A DNA stretch of 64,000 bases from JAEYKI01 sp036679405 (GCA_036679405.1 JAVBVZ010000034.1:62001-126000); one strand, 5' to 3'; positions 8,243 to 17,278 are shown, counted from the stretch's first letter. The notes: a model not told the origin generated them from the sequence alone. Program-made: numbers and translations.

Positions 8243-8656
8243 TTATCTCAAAGCCTTTGGCTTTTCGGTAAGAAGTTTTTCAACCGCCTGTGCGTCTGGG
8301 GGCATAAATTCATAATCCGCCACCTCTTCTTTGCAAATCCACTTGACATCTGCATGCACATTAAGCCGCAGGTCTCCGCCCGTGATTTTTGCATTAAAAA
8401 ACGTGATGGGGATCTTTTTTTCATCCAGAAGATACACAACGCGCATAAAAACATCCACCGTACGGATATCCAGGTTTAATTCCTCTTTGATTTCCCGGAC
8501 AATGCATTCTTCTTCCGTTTCCCCATCTTCTATTTTTCCGCCGGGAAACTCCCACATCAACGGACATTCGTCGTCCGCCGCGCGCTGCGCAATAAGTATC
8601 CGGCCGTTTTTCCATATGATTGCGCCGGTCACGCGTTTAAAAAATTTTTCCGTCAT
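8243..8656 (-). CDS. Nudix hydrolase, MutT-like NTP pyrophosphohydrolase
   Basis: This 137-residue protein carries the Nudix box as GGKIEDGETEEECIVREI followed by KEEL, matching GX5EX7REUXEEXGU with a short variation at the end. Size and layout (strand IIWKNGRILIAQR, then WEFPGGK) fit the (deoxy)nucleoside triphosphate pyrophosphohydrolases that remove 8-oxo-dGTP or methylated CTP. It starts 5 nt after the stop of the fumarylacetoacetase-family gene. Substrate preference cannot be read from sequence. Confidence 0.92.
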   Translation of the reverse strand: MTEKFFKRVTGAIIWKNGRILIAQRAADDECPLMWEFPGGKIEDGETEEECIVREIKEELNLDIRTVDVFMRVVYLLDEKKIPITFFNAKITGGDLRLNVHADVKWICKEEVADYEFMPPDAQAVEKLLTEKPKALR

Positions 8657-8661
8657 ACGTC

Positions 8662-9414
8662 TTATTCAACCGTATTTTTAAGTTCACCGATTCCCTCAAT
8701 GACAATTTTGATTTCGTCACCGCTCTTCATGGGACCGATTCCGCCCGGCGTACCCGTCGCGATCACGTCACCCGGCTCAAGGCGCATAAAGCTGCTGATA
8801 TATTCGATCAGGTAGGGGACTTCAAAAAGCATACTGGACGTCCTGTCGTCCTGCACCGTTTTTCCGTTCAACACGGCCTGAAGATGCAGATCGGATGGAT
8901 CCAGTTTTGTTTCGATCCACGGCCCGAAAGGGCAAAAAGTGTAAAAGCCTTTAGCCCTGAGCCACTGGCTTTCTTTATGCTGGATATCCCGCGCAGTCAC
9001 ATCGTTCAGGCAGGTATATCCGAAGATATATTCCCCGGCATCTTCTTTCTTTACCTTTTCACAGGTTTTTCCAATCACAACCGCAAGCTCGGCTTCATAG
9101 TCCAGCCGCACACACACAACGGGTTTGACGATTTTGCCCAAAGGATCCAATACTGCGCTCAGCGCTTTGGGAAAAAGCAGCGGTTCCGCCTGCAGGTCCA
9201 TCCCAAACTCCACCGAATGCTGCCGGTAATTAAGCCCTACCGCCACAATGCTTTTCGGGCGGCTGGGCGCAAGCAGGCGCACCGATGCAAGCGGGACCTC
9301 TTTTCCCGTATATTTTATATTTTCATACGGTTCCCCGGCGATTTCCCGGATCTGTCCATCCTGCACCGCCCCATAGCTTTCCTGTCCTTCCCATACATAC
9401 CTGACGATCTTCAC
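8662..9414 (-). CDS. Fumarylacetoacetate hydrolase family protein
   Basis: This 250-residue protein has the FAH fold signature: IVAVGLNYRQHS, LDYEAELAVVIG with the metal-binding EAE, GYTCLNDVTARDIQ and GDVIATGTPGGIGP. The length matches single-domain bacterial FAH proteins such as oxaloacetate decarboxylase/acylpyruvate hydrolase (FAHD1-like) enzymes rather than the 420-residue fumarylacetoacetase. It probably cleaves or decarboxylates a 2,4-diketo or 2-keto acid with Mg2+. The Nudix gene follows 5 nt downstream. No aromatic degradation genes are nearby. Confidence 0.9.
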   Translation of the reverse strand: MKIVRYVWEGQESYGAVQDGQIREIAGEPYENIKYTGKEVPLASVRLLAPSRPKSIVAVGLNYRQHSVEFGMDLQAEPLLFPKALSAVLDPLGKIVKPVVCVRLDYEAELAVVIGKTCEKVKKEDAGEYIFGYTCLNDVTARDIQHKESQWLRAKGFYTFCPFGPWIETKLDPSDLHLQAVLNGKTVQDDRTSSMLFEVPYLIEYISSFMRLEPGDVIATGTPGGIGPMKSGDEIKIVIEGIGELKNTVE

Positions 9415-9438
9415 GCACTTTCTCCCGTCTTAAATATT

Positions 9439-9477
9439 GCAGCTTTTCTTTATTGATTTCGGGAAAAGAAAAGCTGC
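9439..9477 (-). terminator. Hairpin after clpB
   Basis: 12-nt arms 9439-9450 and 9466-9477 are exact reverse complements. The hairpin lies just beyond the clpB stop (9496). The following U-run is poor, so termination efficiency is uncertain. Confidence 0.5.
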
Positions 9478-9495
9478 CTTAAAAAACCCGTCTTT

Positions 9496-12078
9496 TTATT
9501 TTTTGATTACAATGCTTCCGTTTTCCGCGCCAAAATGAACTTCTGCATTATCCTGCACTTCACCGGAAATCAGCGCCCGTCCAAGCAATGTTTCTATGGT
9601 TCTTTGTATATACCGTTTCAGCGGCCGCGCACCGTACACCGGGTCGTATCCTTCCCGGATAATGATATCCTTTGCGGAATCTTCCAGTATGATGCGGATG
9701 CCGCGGTCTTCCAGCCGTTTTTGAACCGCCAGTACCATCAGATCCGCAATCTTTACGATCTCCTCCCGGCCAAGCGGCGTAAACAGCACAATATCGTCCA
9801 GCCGGTTCAAAAACTCAGGCCGGAAAAACCGGTTGAGTTCTCCCATAACGGTGTCCGCCACACCCTCTTTAAGCGCGCCTTTTTCGTCCACGCCTTCCAG
9901 CAGGTACTGGGAACCGATATTTGAAGTCATGATCAGGATGGTATTTTTAAAATCCACCGTTCTACCCTGTGAATCCGTAATCCGTCCGTCATCCAGTATC
10001 TGCAACATCACATTGAAAACGTCCGCATGCGCTTTTTCCACTTCATCAAACAATATTACGGAATAGGGCTTGCGCCGCACGGCCTCGGTCAGTTGCCCGC
10101 CCTCTTCATAGCCCACATACCCCGGAGGGGCCCCGATCATACGGGACACGGAGTGCTTCTCCATATATTCGGACATATCGATACGAATCATATTGTCTTC
10201 GCTGTCAAACAACGCTTCGGCCAGCGTTTTTGCAAGTTCGGTTTTTCCCACGCCGGTCGGTCCCAAAAACAGGAACGAGCCAATAGGCCGGTTTGGGTCT
10301 TTGATCCCCGCACGGGAACGGATGATGGCATCCACAACCTTGTCCACACCTTCATCCTGCCCGATCACACGCCGGTGCAAAATTTCCGCCAGGTGCAAAA
10401 GCTTGTCTCTCTCTCCCTGTACAATCCGCGCAACGGGGATCCCGGTCCATCTGGACACAATTTTTGCAATTTCTTCAGGCGTCACGCTCTCGCGCAGCAA
10501 TGTGCGTTCAGTCTGGTTCGCAGACTCCATGGCCGCCTTCAGCTCTTTTTCAACTTCAGGCAGCCGCCCGTATTTGAGTTCGGCGGCACGATTCAGGTCG
10601 TAGCTGCTCTCAGCCATTTCGATTTCGTGGTGAATATTGTCAAGCTTTTCTTTCAGTTCGTGTATATGCTCTATAGACTCTTTTTCTTTTTCCCACCGTG
10701 CCTTCAGTTTTTTCAAGATATCCTTTTTCTCGGAAATTTCACGGCGCAGGGTTTCCAGCCGCTTTTTGCTCACCTCGTCGGTCTCCTTGACCATGGCGGC
10801 TTCCTCTATCTCCATACGCATGATATCCCGGCTCACTTCATCCAGCTCGGTCGGCATTGACTGAAGTTCAGTCTTGATCAGGGCACAGGCTTCGTCCACC
10901 AGATCAATGGCTTTGTCCGGCAGAAAACGGTCTGTAATATACCGATGGGAAAGCACGGCAGCCTGAATCAGGCTGGTGTCGGTAATCGTTACGCCATGGT
11001 ATATCTCATAGCGCTCCTTAAGCCCGCGCAGAATGGATATAGTGTCTTCCACCGTGGGCTCGTCCACCAGCACGGGCTGAAACCTACGCTCCAGCGCCGA
11101 ATCTTTTTCGATATATTTGCGGTACTCATCCAGTGTTGTCGCCCCGATACACCGGAGTTCTCCCCGTGCCAACAGCGGCTTGAGCATATTGCCGGCATCC
11201 ATGCTGCCTTCGGTCTTGCCTGCGCCCACAATATTATGCAGTTCGTCGATAAACAGCAGGATCTCTCCATCGCTGCCCCGCACCTCGTCCAGCACCGCCT
11301 TTAAGCGTTCCTCAAACTCTCCCCGGTATTTTGCACCGGCGAGCAGCGCGCCCATATCCAAAGAATACAGCTTCTTATTTTTTAAATTTTCAGGCACATC
11401 CCCGCGCACAATACGCTGGGCAAGGCCTTCAACGATCGCCGTTTTTCCTACGCCGGGTTCGCCGATCATCACCGGATTGTTTTTTGTTTTCCTGGAAAGT
11501 ATCCGTATGGAATGGCGGATCTCCTCGTCCCGTCCGATAACCGGGTCCAGCTTATTGTCCCGCGCCAGCTGCGTTAAATCGATCCCGTATTTGTTCATGG
11601 CGTCATACGTGCCTTCCGGGTTGTCCGTCGTCACGCTCTGGTTTCCCCGCACCTGCTTCAATGCGAGCAAAAAGGCATTCCTCTCTACGCCAAAACGGCT
11701 CAATAGCGCTTTGAAATCGCCCTTTGCCTGCGCCATCAGCCCCAACATAAGATGCTCTACGCTTGTATAATGGTCCCCCATTGACTGGGCTTCGCGCTCG
11801 GCCGCGTTTAAAGCCGCATCCGTCTCCCGCGCAAGATAGGGCTGGGCTTCGCCGCCGATCTTGGGTTTGTTTTCAAGATTGCGCGTGACCTGCTCGCTAA
11901 GACCGGAGACATCAATCTTCATATTGGTCAAAATAGTCGGGATCAGGTCGTTCTTCTCCCTGAGCAGCGCACTTAAAAGGTGGTCTAAGTCTACGGTCGG
12001 ATTTCCGTACCGTATGCTTGCCGCCACCGCTTCCTGCACCGCTTTGAGTGCATTTTGCGTAAATTTATCTGCGTTCAT
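9496..12078 (-). CDS. clpB: ATP-dependent disaggregase ClpB
   Basis: This 860-residue protein has the full ClpB layout: the N-terminal Clp_N repeat domain (about 1-145), the first AAA+ domain with Walker A GEPGVGKT at 206-213, a coiled-coil middle domain (about 400-525, rich in Glu/Lys heptads), and a second AAA+ domain with GPTGVGKTELAKTL near residue 605. The long middle domain separates it from ClpC/ClpE. With DnaK/DnaJ it extracts polypeptides from aggregates. Length is typical (about 855-870). The leader (12079-12240) shows neither a CIRCE element nor clear CtsR direct repeats, so heat regulation is not evident here. A TATTAT-like -10 with TTTATA -35 lies near 12176-12210. Confidence 0.97.
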   Translation of the reverse strand: MNADKFTQNALKAVQEAVAASIRYGNPTVDLDHLLSALLREKNDLIPTILTNMKIDVSGLSEQVTRNLENKPKIGGEAQPYLARETDAALNAAEREAQSMGDHYTSVEHLMLGLMAQAKGDFKALLSRFGVERNAFLLALKQVRGNQSVTTDNPEGTYDAMNKYGIDLTQLARDNKLDPVIGRDEEIRHSIRILSRKTKNNPVMIGEPGVGKTAIVEGLAQRIVRGDVPENLKNKKLYSLDMGALLAGAKYRGEFEERLKAVLDEVRGSDGEILLFIDELHNIVGAGKTEGSMDAGNMLKPLLARGELRCIGATTLDEYRKYIEKDSALERRFQPVLVDEPTVEDTISILRGLKERYEIYHGVTITDTSLIQAAVLSHRYITDRFLPDKAIDLVDEACALIKTELQSMPTELDEVSRDIMRMEIEEAAMVKETDEVSKKRLETLRREISEKKDILKKLKARWEKEKESIEHIHELKEKLDNIHHEIEMAESSYDLNRAAELKYGRLPEVEKELKAAMESANQTERTLLRESVTPEEIAKIVSRWTGIPVARIVQGERDKLLHLAEILHRRVIGQDEGVDKVVDAIIRSRAGIKDPNRPIGSFLFLGPTGVGKTELAKTLAEALFDSEDNMIRIDMSEYMEKHSVSRMIGAPPGYVGYEEGGQLTEAVRRKPYSVILFDEVEKAHADVFNVMLQILDDGRITDSQGRTVDFKNTILIMTSNIGSQYLLEGVDEKGALKEGVADTVMGELNRFFRPEFLNRLDDIVLFTPLGREEIVKIADLMVLAVQKRLEDRGIRIILEDSAKDIIIREGYDPVYGARPLKRYIQRTIETLLGRALISGEVQDNAEVHFGAENGSIVIKK

Positions 12079-12240
12079 ATATTACACCTCCACATTACAC
12101 AAAAGGTTTAAAACTTTTATTGGGCTCAAAGCGGTCCCGGACATAAAAAACAGGGCCGCCCAAATAAATACCCTACAAAATATAATACCTTTTTCCCGAG
12201 GGGTATAAACCGTTTTTTTAAGAATACAGGAGAAAAAACG

Positions 12241-13845
12241 CTATTTTTCCCAATCTGCTATCAAGGCCGTGAGCTGGTCTGCCAGACGTCCCAGTTCCCG
12301 GTTGGCAAGTCCTTTTTTCCTGTGAATCACTTCTACCAGGCGGTCTCCCGTCTGCTCCAGCCGTATATATGCCGGAGAGGCTTTTCTCATGGCGTCACGC
12401 CGCTCCAGGAGTTTATCTGTAGAAACGCCTTCCAAAACCATTTCTCCCGCAAGCAGATCAAAAGCCGCTTCATAATTCGGCGCCAGCGCATCATAACCCA
12501 GTCCCTGCAAATGTTCACGGTATGCAAGGCAGGTTTCTTCTTCCCCATGGACCACAAACACTTTTTTGGGCTTTTCCCGAAACGCGCCAATCCATTCCAG
12601 CAACCCGTTTTTATCCGCATGTGCCGATAACCCGGAAAAATTATGAATGGAACACTTTACCGCAATAGTCTCTCCAAACAGCTTCACCTGGTCGATGCCT
12701 TCCAACAGCATACGTCCGAGTGTTCCGTTTGCCTGATAACCGACAAAAACCACCGCGCACTCGCTGCGCCACAAATTATGCTTCAAATGATGGCGGATCC
12801 GTCCGGCTTCGCACATCCCGCTGGCGGATATGATCACTTTGGGATTCATATCCCGGTTTAGGGCAATAGATTCTTCGGTCGTCCTGCTCAAATTCAGATT
12901 GGGGAACTGCAGGGGCTTAAAACCAGATGCAAGGACGGCCAACGTTTCTTTATCCGCATAGCCGGTCAGATCCCGGCTGTATATGCCGGTTGCCTCCAAC
13001 GCAAGCGGGCTGTCCACATAAACAGGAAAATCCGGAAGGCTCTTCACCAGTCCGGCTTCCTTGATCTCGCGGATACTGTATAACAACTCCTGCGTACGGC
13101 CTACCGCAAAAGACGGGATCACCACATTTCCGCCTTTTTTAAAAACGCTGTCCAGCAACGCCGCCAGTTTCTCTTTATCAAAAAGAACTTCGGTATGCAG
13201 ACGGTCTCCGTAAGTAGACTCGGTCAGCACGTAATCCACCGCCGCATGGAAATACTGTGGGTTGCGTATAATGGGCTGATCTTTGTTGCCGATATCTCCG
13301 GAAAAAACAATGCTGCGGGTCTCTTTGCCTTCGGTCAGGGTCATCCGCACGGAAGCGCTGCCCAGCAGGTGCCCGGCGTCCCGGAATTCTGCAAGAATGC
13401 CTTCGTCCACCCGGACCATATCGCCGTACCGGCAGGGGACAAACAGCTTTACCGTATTTTCCGCATCCTCCATATCGTAGAGAGGATCATCCTTGCCGTC
13501 CCCGGCGCGCCGCCCTTTTCGTTTTTTCCATTCCGCTTCAAATTCCTGGATTTTGGCGCTGTCGCGCAGCATGATGCCCATCAGGTCGCAGGTCGCGCCT
13601 GTTGCGAATATTTTCCCCGAGAATCCTCTCTTTACCAACAACGGCAGCCTGCCCGAATGATCGATATGCGCATGCGTTACAATAACATAATCTATCTCAT
13701 GCGCATCAAAAGGCAGAGCGTTTTCACCGATCTCGTCGCCTCCCTGCTGCATTCCACAGTCGATCAGGCATTTTTTTCCGTTCACTTCGATCTGATGGCA
13801 ACTTCCCGTTACCTGTCTGTCTGCACCCAAAAAACTCAGTTTCAT
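12241..13845 (-). CDS. MBL-fold beta-CASP RNA-processing metallo-hydrolase
   Basis: This 534-residue protein has the metallo-beta-lactamase signature THAHIDHSG (HAHIDH at 58-63), YGDRLH, and a beta-CASP region with the C-terminal GLSAHADKNGLLEWI, matching the MBL-fold 'RNA specificity domain' proteins (CPSF73/YsgA-like). These are zinc-dependent exo- or endonucleases acting on RNA. The C-terminal 60 residues form a basic helical tail. The ATG at 13845 is chosen because AGGAAGG precedes it and homologues start MKLSFLGA; the frame is open further upstream. It is monocistronic, between clpB and the dehydrogenase terminator. Confidence 0.9.
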   Translation of the reverse strand: MKLSFLGADRQVTGSCHQIEVNGKKCLIDCGMQQGGDEIGENALPFDAHEIDYVIVTHAHIDHSGRLPLLVKRGFSGKIFATGATCDLMGIMLRDSAKIQEFEAEWKKRKGRRAGDGKDDPLYDMEDAENTVKLFVPCRYGDMVRVDEGILAEFRDAGHLLGSASVRMTLTEGKETRSIVFSGDIGNKDQPIIRNPQYFHAAVDYVLTESTYGDRLHTEVLFDKEKLAALLDSVFKKGGNVVIPSFAVGRTQELLYSIREIKEAGLVKSLPDFPVYVDSPLALEATGIYSRDLTGYADKETLAVLASGFKPLQFPNLNLSRTTEESIALNRDMNPKVIISASGMCEAGRIRHHLKHNLWRSECAVVFVGYQANGTLGRMLLEGIDQVKLFGETIAVKCSIHNFSGLSAHADKNGLLEWIGAFREKPKKVFVVHGEEETCLAYREHLQGLGYDALAPNYEAAFDLLAGEMVLEGVSTDKLLERRDAMRKASPAYIRLEQTGDRLVEVIHRKKGLANRELGRLADQLTALIADWEK

Positions 13846-13968
13846 AAACCGGCCCTTCCTTTCGCCAAAAAACAATGTATTTATTTTTGTAATCCGGGGT
13901 TTATTTAAATATACTTTAGCACATTTGCCCTGTTCCTTCAATTGAAAAGAATAAACTCCTCAAACGAA

Positions 13969-14005
13969 AAAAAGCCGTTCCTAAGCGATATGCAGACGGC
14001 TTTTT
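13969..14005. terminator. Bidirectional intrinsic terminator
   Basis: AAAAAGCCGT (13969-13978) pairs with ACGGCTTTTT (13996-14005) around a 17-nt loop. It lies 8 nt after the minus-strand dehydrogenase stop. Confidence 0.8.
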
Positions 14006-14012
14006 CTTCTTT

Positions 14013-15044
14013 TTATCCGCAGGCGTCAAATACCACTGCGCCCTTCACATAACGCGGATCCCCCTCCATCATACTCTCATAGGCATGCCCGAGTTCCTCG
14101 GGTGCAAACCGGTGCGTAATGAATCCTTCCTGCGGAACGGCGCCGGAAGAATGTGCGTCGACCGCTTCGCGCATCAGTCCAGGTACGTCACGGATAAAAC
14201 CGGGGTGTACAAAATGAAGTTCCGGACAACGGCACACCAGTTCAAATCCAAGGGCCGTAGGCCACACTTCCGGCCGGTCATATACCGAAGAAGCTGCAAT
14301 CACGCCCCGGCCGGTTTCGTCCGGCATCTTAATCAAAGTAGCTGCGGTCAGCAGCCCTTTCAGGCTTTTGGAAAGCTCGACGACCCTGTCAAAACCCGAG
14401 CCGCCGGAGGCCTGAATCGCCGCAGGAAACGCATCCGGATCCGAAGGATCAAATACATGATCCGCGCCGCAATCTTTTGCCATCTCAAGACGCCCAGGAA
14501 CAATATCGAAAGCGGCAACCTTTGCTATCCCATAGGCATGCAGCAGGCTGATGGTCGCAAGGCCCATATATCCGCAGCCCACTACCGCAATGCTTCCGCC
14601 TTCAGGCGGCCAGGCGGCATGCACAATGTTACAGCAGCACATGATCGGTTCGGCAAGACAGTTTTGTGCGGAAACATTTTGGGGCAGCTTTGCAAAAGGC
14701 GCAAATTCACTGACCGTTACCCGGGAAGCAAACGCGCCCCCGCAGGCTCCGGAAACGCGGTCGCCCGGCGCAAAACGCGTTACCGCGGATCCGACACTTT
14801 CCACAATTCCGGTCAGTTCATGGCCGAAAGCAGCCGGATAGGGCACAGAATCTACAATACAGGGAAATCCCAGCGGCCCTTCCCGCTGCATGGACGCTTC
14901 TCCCAGATAAGTCGGCATGTCCGACCGGCAAATCCCGGCAACCGTTGTTTTGATCACCATCTCATGCGGACCTGCCTCCACTACGGGCTCCAAAAACACT
15001 TCCAGCTTTCTGGGCGCGGTCACACGGATCACTTTTCTGTCCAT
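14013..15044 (-). CDS. Medium-chain zinc-type alcohol dehydrogenase
   Basis: This 343-residue MDR protein has the catalytic-zinc ligands in GICRSD and FGHELTG, the acidic LAEPIMC region, and an NAD-binding GCGYMG motif near residue 177 followed by AAFDI, where the Asp suggests NAD(H) preference. The four-Cys structural zinc loop is absent (the segment reads GDRVSGACGGAFASRV), as in a subset of sorbitol/threonine dehydrogenase relatives. The substrate is unknown. It is monocistronic with a terminator downstream. Confidence 0.87.
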   Translation of the reverse strand: MDRKVIRVTAPRKLEVFLEPVVEAGPHEMVIKTTVAGICRSDMPTYLGEASMQREGPLGFPCIVDSVPYPAAFGHELTGIVESVGSAVTRFAPGDRVSGACGGAFASRVTVSEFAPFAKLPQNVSAQNCLAEPIMCCCNIVHAAWPPEGGSIAVVGCGYMGLATISLLHAYGIAKVAAFDIVPGRLEMAKDCGADHVFDPSDPDAFPAAIQASGGSGFDRVVELSKSLKGLLTAATLIKMPDETGRGVIAASSVYDRPEVWPTALGFELVCRCPELHFVHPGFIRDVPGLMREAVDAHSSGAVPQEGFITHRFAPEELGHAYESMMEGDPRYVKGAVVFDACG

Positions 15045-15344
15045 TATTCATGCTCTCCTTTTGCGCTTGGCGCAGCAAAATTGCCAAGGGATACAGCACA
15101 CGCATATCCGCTTTGCCTTCTCATCGTATATCAAAAGAAGCAGGAGCGTCAAGGCCAAGGGCTGCCTTTTGCCTGCCGGATCCCCGCAAAAGTCATTCCC
15201 CGGCTCCTCCTCTTTCTTTTCTGCCAATACGTCCATCCCGCAAAGAAAATATGATATAATACACGTAAGAGGATGTGCGCTCTCGATTCCCCCCAAATGA
15301 AACGGGGAACCGTTATCCAGAATACTGCCGGGAGGGTTTTCGCC
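15045..15344. other. Intergenic leader with promoter, otherwise empty
   Basis: This 300-nt stretch separates the divergent dehydrogenase and kinase-like genes. An extended -10 (TGATATAAT, 15252-15260) points rightwards; no good -35 is visible. An 82-codon minus-strand frame inside lacks a ribosome binding site and is not considered a gene. Confidence 0.5.
15252..15260 (+). promoter_or_regulatory. Extended -10 promoter for the kinase-like/HPRT operon
   Basis: TG-A-TATAAT at 15252-15260 is a consensus extended -10 element about 85 nt upstream of the proposed GTG start. No matching -35 is obvious, as is common for extended -10 promoters. Confidence 0.5.
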
Positions 15345-16283
15345 GTGACCGTCATTACGATATCAAGACAAATGTGCAGTCTGGGAGACGAAATTGCCGA
15401 GCAGCTGGCCTTTCGGCTGGGCTGCCCTCTCATTACCCGCAGCAACTTTTTGCAAAGCAATCTTCAGGGCGTTGCCACGCCGGCCGACCTGCGTATGCTG
15501 ACGGAAAGCCCAAAATATTATTTGCGCGAATCATCCCTCGGCTCCACCTTTAAACACCATTTGGAAAAACAACTGCATAAACTGCTGCAGCAAACCGACG
15601 CCGTTATTGTCGGAATGGGCGGGCAGATCATTTTTGCACATGAAAAAGAGGCGCTGCATATAAGGACCATTGCATCCATACAAAAACGGACCGCACGCCT
15701 GAGAAAAGAGTACCGTGTTTCTCCGGAAGAAGCAAAAAACATCCTTTCAAAAGCGGACAAACGCCATAAGCGTTATGTTTCTACCCTGTACGGCGCAGAC
15801 AATTCGGACAGCGGCCTTTATGATTTGGTTCTCAATACCGACCGCATGGGCGTAGAAGAATGCACGCAAGCTATTTTAGCCCTGCGCGAAGAAAAACGCA
15901 GGCCGCCCGTATCCGCCGATTCTGTGAACACCGGACATACGGATCCCAAAAAGCCGCCCGTATTCAAGAATACGGCTGAAGAAGAGTTTGCGGGGATTTT
16001 GGATATGTACCAGATGGAATGGGAATATGAACCCAAAACCTTTCCCATTGAATGGGACGCCGAAGGTAATATTACCAGCGCATTCAGCCCTGATTTCTAC
16101 CTGCCTAAATTCGACACCTATATCGAAATCACCACTATGAATCAAAAATACGTAACTGCAAAAAATAAAAAAGTCAAAAAATTAAGGGAGCTTTATCCCG
16201 GTACCCACGTCAGCATCGTATACAAAAACGACTTTAATTCACTTATTACCCGTTTTAAAATGAATAAAGGAGAAGGAGAATGA
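15345..16283 (+). CDS. Cytidylate-kinase-like protein with C-terminal PD-(D/E)XK-like domain
   Basis: The start is placed at GTG 15345, where GGGAGGG lies 7 nt upstream; it yields MTVITISRQMCSLGDEIAEQ, the usual beginning of the cytidylate-kinase-like family. Residues 1-185 form that P-loop kinase-like domain, with a degenerate phosphate loop (SRQMCSLGDE). After a Pro/Lys-rich linker (185-207) comes a domain (about 208-305) with Glu213/214 in a helix, FSPDFYLP containing Asp250, and YIEITT containing Glu261, then a Lys-rich helix. This fits the PD-(D/E)XK nuclease layout, with the catalytic Lys shifted or replaced (ExT instead of ExK). It overlaps the HPRT-like gene by 4 nt. I recall this nuclease-like segment beside HPRT in other phyla but cannot check. 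Function unassigned. Confidence 0.75.
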   Translation: MTVITISRQMCSLGDEIAEQLAFRLGCPLITRSNFLQSNLQGVATPADLRMLTESPKYYLRESSLGSTFKHHLEKQLHKLLQQTDAVIVGMGGQIIFAHEKEALHIRTIASIQKRTARLRKEYRVSPEEAKNILSKADKRHKRYVSTLYGADNSDSGLYDLVLNTDRMGVEECTQAILALREEKRRPPVSADSVNTGHTDPKKPPVFKNTAEEEFAGILDMYQMEWEYEPKTFPIEWDAEGNITSAFSPDFYLPKFDTYIEITTMNQKYVTAKNKKVKKLRELYPGTHVSIVYKNDFNSLITRFKMNKGEGE

Positions 16284-16876
16284 ATACAGACCCGTCTGCC
16301 CGCAGCCCGAAAAGCAATGATCCGCATGCGGCGCATACCGGTGAAAACACGCCGGCCATCAACAGAATTGTTTTAAGCGAACAGGATATTCAAAAGAAGA
16401 TAGAGGAACTGGGCGCAGAAATCACCCGTGACTATGCAGATAAAGAGCTGGTCATGGTCTGTGTGCTGAAAGGCACTCTTTATTTCTTCGCAGACCTGAC
16501 CCGGCATGTCAAACTGCCCGCCGCGCTGGACTTTATGGCGGTAGGCGTATACCCCGGAACCACCAATCAGACAGGCGTGGTACGCATTACCAAAGACCTG
16601 GATATAGATATTACCGGTAAACACGTGCTGGTAGTCGAAGGTATCGTACGCACCGGCCTTACCATAGGCTATCTTGTACAAAACATGCAGGCCCGCAGAC
16701 CCGCCAGCATCAAAGTCTGCACCTTGCTGGATAACCCCCGCCAGCGTCTGGTAAACGTCCCTGTCGCCTACCGGGGATTTGAAGTCCCCGGCACCTGGAT
16801 GCTGGGTTACGGAATGGACATTCATGAAAAATGGCGAAACCTTCCCTACATTGCGGAAGTGGAACGTAAAGATTAA
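16280..16876 (+). CDS. HPRT-like phosphoribosyltransferase with altered PRPP loop
   Basis: This 198-residue protein aligns throughout with hypoxanthine phosphoribosyltransferase: VCVLKG, FMAVGVYPGTT, GVVRITKDLD, CTLLDNP and YGMDIHEKWRNLPYI. The PRPP loop is unusual. Canonical VEDIIDTGxT reads VVEGIVRTGLT (118-128), so the second acidic residue is Gly121 and the catalytic-base Asp is Arg124. The first 27 residues, rich in Pro, Ser and Asn, are an extension beyond the usual start. Either catalysis is altered or the protein binds a nucleotide without turning it over. It is coupled by a 4-nt overlap to the kinase-like/nuclease-like protein, suggesting a joint function. A standard hpt is expected elsewhere in the genome. 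Confidence 0.85.
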   Translation: MNTDPSARSPKSNDPHAAHTGENTPAINRIVLSEQDIQKKIEELGAEITRDYADKELVMVCVLKGTLYFFADLTRHVKLPAALDFMAVGVYPGTTNQTGVVRITKDLDIDITGKHVLVVEGIVRTGLTIGYLVQNMQARRPASIKVCTLLDNPRQRLVNVPVAYRGFEVPGTWMLGYGMDIHEKWRNLPYIAEVERKD

Positions 16877-16916
16877 AATTCATAAACCCGCAGCCCTTTC
16901 TACCGAAAAAACATAT

Positions 16917-16945
16917 AAAAAAACGCCGAAATCGGGCGTTTTTAG
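16917..16945 (+). terminator. Intrinsic terminator of the kinase-like/HPRT operon
   Basis: AAAAACGCC (16919-16927) pairs with GGCGTTTTT (16935-16943), with a T-run at the 3' end. Confidence 0.8.
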
Positions 16946-16989
16946 TTTCGGGCGTTTTAAAGGGCGCAATGCCCGTCATTTTTTTTGTA

Positions 16990-17278
16990 ATTAAAAAGCT
17001 CTAGCGAACCTTTATCGACATCAACGCTACTATCTGCGGCAGCCCATTTTTACCCGCAAAAGTTTTTTCATCATTCCTTTGGATCCTGTTAGAACCGGTC
17101 ACACAAGTGTCGATCTTTCATCTTCTCTTGCATGCCTTTCTAAGCGGAACCCACGTTCCTGATATAGGCGGCTTGTTTCCACTTTCGTGACTCTTGAGTC
17201 GCTCTTTTGCTTCCGCATTCGACCATGCGGCGGCATCCGCTCTCCAGTAGGAGTTATCTTAGGTATTCCCTAGAGCTT
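16990..17278 (-). ncRNA. Unassigned structured RNA, about 280 nt
   Basis: On the minus strand this region opens with AAGCUCUAG (17278-17270) and closes with its exact complement CUAGAGCUU (17004-16996), followed by U residues. That places a 9-bp closing stem and terminator at the end of a defined transcript. Inside are several short perfect hairpins: CUCC/GGAG (17242-17253), CCGCAU/AUGCGG (17213-17230), GACUC/GAGUC (17189-17200), CAC-GAAA-GUG with a GNRA loop (17180-17189), GGAAC/GUUCC (17146-17159) and ACAC/GUGU (17101-17110). No open reading frame explains it. It lacks recognisable RNase P, tmRNA, SRP, 6S, T-box or cobalamin motifs. raiA-type or another large clostridial ncRNA should be considered. 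Confidence 0.65.

Noticed and set aside
9535..11770. Long open frames antisense to clpB
   Set aside because: They mirror codon bias of clpB, have no ribosome binding sites and encode basic low-complexity proteins; clpB is unambiguous.
12079..12240. CIRCE or CtsR operator upstream of clpB
   Set aside because: No TTAGCACTC inverted repeat and no GTCAAA direct repeats are present in the leader.
14085..15254. 389-codon plus-strand frame opposite the dehydrogenase
   Set aside because: It overlaps an MDR dehydrogenase with zinc-ligand motifs and has no start signal.
15048..15296. 82-codon minus-strand frame before the dehydrogenase
   Set aside because: It has no ribosome binding site and no recognisable features; it overlaps the promoter of the kinase-like gene.
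16990..17278. RNase P RNA, tmRNA, SRP RNA or 6S RNA
   Set aside because: The GAGGAAAGTCC core, the tRNA-like TTCGA end, the SRP Alu/GGAA-GCAG loop and the 6S central bubble are all absent as far as I can see.
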